Made by a program: the position numbers and the translations under genes. From positions 1-9,155 of the forward strand of contig RGYP01000056.1 of NCBI GenBank assembly GCA_010031985.1: a DNA stretch of 9,155 bases, in the 5' to 3' direction. This stretch comes from Gammaproteobacteria bacterium (GTDB taxonomy: Bacteria > Pseudomonadota > Gammaproteobacteria > Steroidobacterales > Steroidobacteraceae). Of the stretch, positions 5,740 through 9,155 are shown in pieces (positions within the stretch are counted from its first letter, which is position 1; every line of letters starts with the position of its first letter). Under the pieces are notes generated by a model. That model saw only the letters and a list, made by a program, of their open reading frames with translations, was not told where the DNA came from and made no database searches.

Positions 5740-6618
5740 CGCCCGATCCATGACGAGCACGTTGCGCGCTTTGCTGCCATCGGACCGAGTAACTTCGGCG
5801 CTCAAGGTCATGGTATTCCCGTCAGCCGAGAAACTGCGGGAGATCACGTTGTTGACGCGCCCATCGATCCGCTGCGTGCTGACGACCATGCCCTTGGCAT
5901 CGCGGGTCAGCGCGACGGTGCTCGGCCCACCAAGACCGGTTTGCGGGTACTCCCGCCCGTCCACTTTGGCGTTGAACCGGCCGAGAATCAGTGCGCCCGA
6001 AGGGGTTTCGCCGCTACTCGAAAACTCGAGCGTGTCGTCCTTCCATCGATACGAATACGCGAGCCTCTGCGGCGCCGTCGTTTGGTAGGTGGATTTGGCG
6101 AGGTTCAACACCCAGTCGCCCTCGAGCGGGTCGACGCGGTCGTAAACCATGAGACTCGCCGCCGATCTTTTACCCGTCTCATCGTGGGTGTAGAACGTCA
6201 GCGTTTGCGTGCGGCCATCCGCAGACCAGAACGACTCCGCAGTCCGAACCACCTTCCCTTTGGACTTGATGACCGCCGCGTACGAGGTAGGTCCGGATGG
6301 CATCAAATTGAAGGTGTCGCCGAGCGGATGCCCGCTCACCGGATAATCTTTGCCGTCGGTTCGTCCCGCATAAACGGTGTAGTAATTCTTGCCGTCAGGC
6401 CCGGTACCCGACGCCGTGAGATTGAACATGCCGTTCTCGAGCGTCTGCACACGCCTCTCGGCGCGCGGAGCAGGTCCTTGTACGGTGGACTTGCCGAGGT
6501 TCAGTTGCCAGTAGCCCGAGGCCGGGTCGCCACCACCCTGCGCAGACCCGAGGGGAATGAGGAAAACCGCAACGATCGCTGACGATACTTTGAAAAGAGT
6601 GCGAATGTTTATTTTCAT
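5734..6618 (-). CDS. Secreted protein of two tandem copies of one domain, function unknown
   Basis: 294 residues. The ATG at 6618 has GGAG (6626-6629) seven bases upstream and starts a clear signal peptide (K2, R6, K10, hydrophobic 11-23, cleavage near GSAQG). The mature protein consists of two copies of a domain of about 130 residues, offset by 132 residues. Matches include G35-W37-LNL-KST45 with G167-W169-LNL-KST177, DGKDYP (88-93) with DGREYP (220-225), SADGRTQTL (132-140) with SADGNTMTL (264-272), and YDR with MDR at the ends. The opening 'G-W-LN-KS' pattern occurs in many uncharacterised secreted bacterial proteins with a lipocalin-like beta fold; I know no function. It is probably periplasmic or surface-exposed. 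It converges on the phosphatase gene. The open frame extends upstream to 6798, but that extension lacks plausible protein character. Confidence 0.8.
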   Translation of the reverse strand: MKINIRTLFKVSSAIVAVFLIPLGSAQGGGDPASGYWQLNLGKSTVQGPAPRAERRVQTLENGMFNLTASGTGPDGKNYYTVYAGRTDGKDYPVSGHPLGDTFNLMPSGPTSYAAVIKSKGKVVRTAESFWSADGRTQTLTFYTHDETGKRSAASLMVYDRVDPLEGDWVLNLAKSTYQTTAPQRLAYSYRWKDDTLEFSSSGETPSGALILGRFNAKVDGREYPQTGLGGPSTVALTRDAKGMVVSTQRIDGRVNNVISRSFSADGNTMTLSAEVTRSDGSKARNVLVMDRAW

Positions 6619-6866
6619 TTTCGGTCTCCGATTTCTCTGATGATTTTTTCGATATTCAAACTGACGATAATCGCTCCTCTTCAAAATAAACCCGACACGA
6701 ACGTCTTTCGCGACATTCCGAATGCCACGGCCTGAAAAAAAGATCGACTTTGGATCAATCGGTTCGGATACCGACAGATTAATGACGCCCTTGCGCAAAA
6801 ATCTTTGTAAGACCGTATCCTGAAGCTGGGTCGCACCTGAAACGCACGCCCGTCCTGGAGGTCACA

Positions 6867-6878
6867 CGCCGTACGGCG
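6867..6878. repeat. 12-bp perfect palindrome
   Basis: CGCCGTACGGCG is self-complementary over 12 bases, in the gene-free stretch downstream of the tRNA. It could be an operator or chance in GC-rich DNA. Confidence 0.5.
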
Positions 6879-6902
6879 GAGTTCTGCCAACGATCTGGAA
6901 TG

Positions 6903-6940
6903 GTCCGTTACCCATGTGATCGGTACGGACATTCAAAAAT
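6903..6940 (-). terminator. tRNA 3' trailer with T-run and hairpin
   Basis: Reading on the minus strand, the tRNA CCA is followed at once by ATTTTTG. A hairpin then follows in which GTCCGTACC (6922-6930) pairs with GGTAACGGAC (6903-6912), leaving one bulged base, around a loop of nine. The order T-run then hairpin is not that of an intrinsic terminator, so this may mark a 3' processing site plus a stabilising or terminating stem. Confidence 0.35.
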
Positions 6941-7015
6941 TGGTGCCGGGTGAGGGATTTGAACCCCCGACCAACGGTTTACAAAACCGCTGCACTACCC
7001 CTGTGCTAACCCGGC
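6941..7015 (-). tRNA. tRNA-Thr, anticodon UGU
   Basis: The 75-base minus-strand sequence folds as a complete cloverleaf. Acceptor GCCGGGT pairs with ACCCGGC, with discriminator A and encoded CCA. The D arm is GCAC/GTGC with loop AGGGGTA. The anticodon arm is GCGGT/ACCGT with loop TTTGTAA, giving anticodon TGT. The variable loop has five bases (TGGTC), and the T arm is GGGGG/CCCTC with loop TTCAAAT. All pairings hold apart from G-U wobbles. It reads threonine ACA codons, with wobble to ACG and possibly others. It lies 29 bp downstream of yghU in the same direction. In E. coli the same isoacceptor (thrU) also lies just downstream of birA-coaA. Confidence 0.95.
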
Positions 7016-7028
7016 GCCCGAGAACACG

Positions 7029-7034
7029 ATTTTA
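7029..7034 (-). promoter_or_regulatory. Candidate -10 element for tRNA-Thr
   Basis: TAAAAT on the minus strand matches the sigma-70 -10 consensus at five of six positions. It lies 13 bp before the tRNA's first base, giving a short leader. The -35 position at 17-bp spacing (CGATTT, inside the end of yghU) is poor. The GC-rich sequence between the -10 and the tRNA would suit stringent control, which is inference. Confidence 0.4.
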
Positions 7035-7036
7035 GC

Positions 7037-7058
7037 GCGATTTTCTATCCGAAATCGC
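7037..7058. other. Hairpin over the yghU stop codon
   Basis: GCGATTT (7037-7043) and AAATCGC (7052-7058) form a perfect 7-bp stem with an 8-base loop that contains the yghU stop codon. No T-run follows, so termination is possible but not shown. It also abuts the candidate tRNA promoter. Confidence 0.3.
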
Positions 7059-7881
7059 TGGCCGAGTGCCGCTCGCGGATCGCCCCCTCGCCCTTGCTGC
7101 GATTGACCCGCATGCCGCGCTTTACCGCAGGCCGCTCAGTCATCTCGGTGGCCCAGCGCACCACGTTGGTGTAACTGGCCACCTGCAAAAACTCGGCAGC
7201 ACCGTAGAGATCTTGCAGTACCAGCGCGCCGTACCATGGAAAAATCGCCATGTCGGCGATGCTGTACTCGTCACCCGCAACGAAAGAACGAGTACCGAGG
7301 TTGCGATCGAGCACGTCGAGTTGTCGCTTGACCTCCATCGCAAAACGGTCGATCGGGTACTGCCACTTGTCGGGAGCATAGGCATAAAAATGTCCGAAAC
7401 CGCCGCCCAGGTAAGGCGTGCTCCCCATTTGCCAGAAAAGCCAAGAGAAGCATTCCGCGCGCGCAGCGCTGCCGCTCGGCAAAAACGCCCCGAATTTTTC
7501 GGCGAGGTAGGTCAGGATGGCCGCAGACTCGAACACGCGCACCGCCGGCTCCACACCGACGTCGAGCAGTGCCGGAATCTTCGAATTGGGATTGATGTCG
7601 ACGAAGCCGCTACCGAACTGATCACCGGCGCTGATGTCGATGAGCCAGGCGTCGTACTCCGCCCCGGCGTGGCCGGCCGCCAGCAACTCCTCGAGCATCA
7701 CCGTCACCTTGATGCCATTGGGCGTGCCCAAAGAATAAAGCTGCAGCGGATGCTGCCCGCGAGGCAGCGTCTTGTCGTGCGTTGGCCCCGCAACGGGCCG
7801 ATTGATGTTGGCGAATCGACCACCATTGCCGCGGTCCCAGATCCAGATCTTGGGCGGAGTGTAGGCAGGAGCATTGCTCAT
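7045..7881 (-). CDS. yghU: YghU-type glutathione-dependent disulfide-bond oxidoreductase (Nu-class GST)
   Basis: 278 residues. The ATG at 7881 is chosen because it reproduces the YghU N-terminus (PPKIWIWDRGNGGRFANINR, 9-28) and has GAGG about 11 bases upstream. The longer open frame upstream lies within birA. The thioredoxin-like half shows HPLQLYSLGTPNG (44-56), with the Thr53 region that in E. coli YghU lies at the glutathione site, then NSKIPAL (99-105) with the cis-proline and VFESAAIL (116-123) binding glutathione. The helical half shows GGGFGHFYAYAP (159-170) and the folding motif SIADMA (207-212); ERPAVKRG (249-256) ends the fold. The enzyme reduces disulfides such as 2-hydroxyethyl disulfide and some peroxides using glutathione in the cytoplasm. 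It starts 13 bp after birA and is likely cotranscribed with it. Confidence 0.94.
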   Translation of the reverse strand: MSNAPAYTPPKIWIWDRGNGGRFANINRPVAGPTHDKTLPRGQHPLQLYSLGTPNGIKVTVMLEELLAAGHAGAEYDAWLIDISAGDQFGSGFVDINPNSKIPALLDVGVEPAVRVFESAAILTYLAEKFGAFLPSGSAARAECFSWLFWQMGSTPYLGGGFGHFYAYAPDKWQYPIDRFAMEVKRQLDVLDRNLGTRSFVAGDEYSIADMAIFPWYGALVLQDLYGAAEFLQVASYTNVVRWATEMTERPAVKRGMRVNRSKGEGAIRERHSASDFG

Positions 7882-7894
7882 GATCTGCAATTCC

Positions 7895-8887
7895 TCAGGT
7901 TCGCACGCTGACGTCACCGGCGAGTATCGCACTGCGACGGCCCGCAGCGTCTTCGATCTGCAAGGCACCTTGAGCGTCGATGCCGCGGGCGACCCCCTCG
8001 CGCTCGCTGCCGCCGTCGAGCACGCGGATCGGTCGATCACGCAGCACGTCGGCTGCTCGCCAGTGGTCGATGAAGGGCGCGAAGCCCTGGGCCGCGAAGC
8101 GCTGCAGCCCTGTAATCACCCGACCGATGACGGCAGCGGCCGCACGATTGCGCTTGCCCGCATCGAGACCCAACGACTCGAGGTCGCCCGCCAATGTACC
8201 GCTCTCGGCGATCGATTTTTTTGTTTGCTCGCCGAGCCGCAAGTTGAGGCCGATGCCGACCACGACGAGCGCGGGCCCCGACGCCTCGGCGCGCAACTCG
8301 GCCAGTATCCCGCCGAGCTTCACTAGTTGCATCGAGGGAGACAAGGTCACGACGTCGTTCGGCCATTTCAAAGAAATGTCGCGCACACCGCACTCCAGCA
8401 AGGCCTCGCGCACGCAGGCACCCGCTACCAGTGTCAGCGCCGGCAGATCACGTGGCAGCGGCTCGAAACTGGTAGCGATCGACAGGCAAAGGCTTCCGCC
8501 GAGTGCGGCCTGCCAGGCGCGACCACGACGGCCGCGACCGCCGGTCTGGTTCTCGGCCATCAGCACGGCGAATTCGTCAGGCAAGGGCGGCGGCGACTCG
8601 AGCAGTGCGGCGTTCGTCGAGCCGATCTCCCAGACGATCCCCAGCTGCGTACGGTTGCTTATTTCTTTGGCGAAGTCCGAGCGGATGGCCTTTTCATCCA
8701 GCGGCTCGCAGGGGGTGCTGAGCCGATAGCCGCGATTGGTCTGCGCCTCGATCGGCAAACCCATCTCGCGCAGCTGACTGATGGCCTTCCAGACGGCGCT
8801 GCGGGTGACGCCAGTCGCCTCGGCCAAGGCCTCGCCGGAATGCACTTGACCATCGGCGAGTGCACCAAAGATTTTTCGGGTGAGCAT
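7895..8887 (-). CDS. birA: Bifunctional biotin-protein ligase / biotin operon repressor BirA
   Basis: 330 residues, slightly longer than E. coli BirA. It makes biotinyl-AMP from biotin and ATP and transfers biotin to the carrier lysine of acetyl-CoA carboxylase (AccB). The N-terminal winged helix (about 1-58, with SGEALAEATGVTRSAVWKAI at 17-36) indicates it can also act as a DNA-binding biotin repressor. Catalytic-domain motifs: STN (90-92), AENQTGGRGRRGRAW (111-125) forming the adenylate loop, LKWPNDVV (173-180), KLGGILAE (190-197), GIGLNL (211-216). The C-terminal small beta domain ends GDVSVR. ATG 8887 is chosen because it gives the standard N-terminus; the site before it is weak, suggesting coupling to plsY, which stops 13 bp upstream. 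No biotin-synthesis genes or operator are in the window. Confidence 0.96.
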   Translation of the reverse strand: MLTRKIFGALADGQVHSGEALAEATGVTRSAVWKAISQLREMGLPIEAQTNRGYRLSTPCEPLDEKAIRSDFAKEISNRTQLGIVWEIGSTNAALLESPPPLPDEFAVLMAENQTGGRGRRGRAWQAALGGSLCLSIATSFEPLPRDLPALTLVAGACVREALLECGVRDISLKWPNDVVTLSPSMQLVKLGGILAELRAEASGPALVVVGIGLNLRLGEQTKKSIAESGTLAGDLESLGLDAGKRNRAAAAVIGRVITGLQRFAAQGFAPFIDHWRAADVLRDRPIRVLDGGSEREGVARGIDAQGALQIEDAAGRRSAILAGDVSVRT

Positions 8888-8900
8888 CGATCTGCCCGCG

Positions 8901-9155
8901 TCAGCGGCGTTCCTGCCAGCGACCCAGCAGCCAGAGCTTTCGGGCTCGGGGCTCGGTCCCTGCACGCATGCGCGCGACGTTGCTGCGATGCGTCCAGATG
9001 ACGAAGGCTGCACACACGGCACCAAAAACCGTGAGCGGCATCACCTCTTCGGGAGCCAGCCAGCCGCGCGCCGCGCCGACTTGCACGAGGATGGGCAGAC
9101 TTGCGGCCGCGACCATCGAGCCGAGCCCGACGAACCCGAACACGAACATCATCAC
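8901..9155 (-). CDS. plsY: Acyl-phosphate glycerol-3-phosphate acyltransferase PlsY, C-terminal part
   Basis: Partial: 84 residues are visible and the start lies beyond the right edge. PlsY is an inner-membrane enzyme that transfers an acyl group from acyl-phosphate to glycerol-3-phosphate, the first step of phospholipid synthesis. The visible part contains hydrophobic segments (FVFGFVGLGSMVAAASLPIL, then MPLTVFGAVCAAFVIW) and the conserved family ending H-R-S-N-V-x-R-M-x-A-G-T-E. The 'V-GLGSM' stretch fits the conserved S-L-G-S loop of the third cytoplasmic motif region. Roughly the last two fifths of a typical 200-residue protein are present. The stop is 13 bp before birA, indicating one transcript plsY-birA-yghU. 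Assignment rests on this partial sequence, so it is good but not absolute. Confidence 0.85.
   Translation of the reverse strand: MMMFVFGFVGLGSMVAAASLPILVQVGAARGWLAPEEVMPLTVFGAVCAAFVIWTHRSNVARMRAGTEPRARKLWLLGRWQERR

Larger units (their letters stand above)
6619..6940. other. 322-bp gene-free region between tRNA-Thr and the duplicated-domain gene
   Basis: I see no convincing gene here. The part next to the minus-strand gene (about 6640-6830) is AT-richer than its surroundings and probably carries its promoter; a TTATTT-like -10 near the RC of 6680-6690 is the best but weak candidate. A second purine-rich GAAGAGGAG (minus strand, near 6675) resembles a ribosome binding site but is followed by no good start codon. 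The part near the tRNA holds the two inverted repeats listed separately. An 83-codon open frame (6681-6932, minus) has no recognisable protein features. Confidence 0.5.

Noticed and set aside
5341..6582. 413-codon plus-strand open frame crossing the phosphatase and the antisense of the duplicated-domain gene
   Set aside because: Arginine-rich composition and overlap with two well-supported genes in other frames mark it as a shadow.
6941..7015. tRNA-Thr as an integration site for a mobile element
   Set aside because: No integrase gene and no second copy of the tRNA 3' end is seen in the window.
7066..7911. 281-codon plus-strand open frame opposite yghU
   Set aside because: Exact antisense of a gene with strong family similarity; no protein features of its own.

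Overview
The window is GC-rich bacterial chromosomal DNA. It carries 11 protein-coding genes (two cut by the window edges) and one tRNA gene. I see no integrase, transposase, phage gene, CRISPR array or plasmid function. Several features suggest a proteobacterium, most likely a gammaproteobacterium: a two-domain BirA, a close YghU homologue, a type II NADH dehydrogenase, and tRNA-Thr(UGU) downstream of birA. Genus cannot be assigned from the sequence.

Left part (1-2480). A truncated membrane-protein gene on the minus strand diverges from a secreted beta-propeller (sialidase-like) gene on the plus strand, across a short AT-rich region. The first 73 bases are a perfect inverted copy of bases 312-384, inside the propeller gene. 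The membrane-protein frame therefore runs into a duplicate of the propeller's signal-peptide region. This is either an assembly or amplification fold-back or a real inverted repeat, and it is the most unusual structure here. The propeller gene converges with a minus-strand gene for a methyltransferase-fold protein that carries a signal peptide.

Middle (2481-6618). A type II NADH dehydrogenase gene overlaps by 14 bp, tail to tail, with an HD-domain gene whose conserved residues look like those of the diiron HD oxygenases (MIOX/PhnZ group). The HD gene diverges from a two-gene plus-strand unit: a secreted Sel1-repeat protein, then a low-molecular-weight protein tyrosine phosphatase that starts at TTG one codon after the Sel1 stop. 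These converge on a minus-strand gene for a secreted protein made of two tandem copies of one domain. Hairpins and a 16-bp palindrome lie in and next to the convergent gap.

Right part (6619-9155). A 322-bp gene-free stretch is followed, all on the minus strand, by plsY (C-terminal part) - birA - yghU - tRNA-Thr(UGU). The three protein genes have 13-bp gaps and look like one operon. The tRNA has its own candidate -10 element. In E. coli birA, coaA and thrU (tRNA-Thr-UGU) are neighbours; here a glutathione transferase gene occupies the middle position and the usual Tyr/Gly/Thr tRNAs do not follow.

The genes do not form one pathway. I found no convincing new defence or mobile system. The points worth checking are the 73-bp inverted repeat, the probable HD oxygenase, the cysteine-bearing seven-blade propeller, the secreted methyltransferase-like protein and the altered birA-tRNA neighbourhood.
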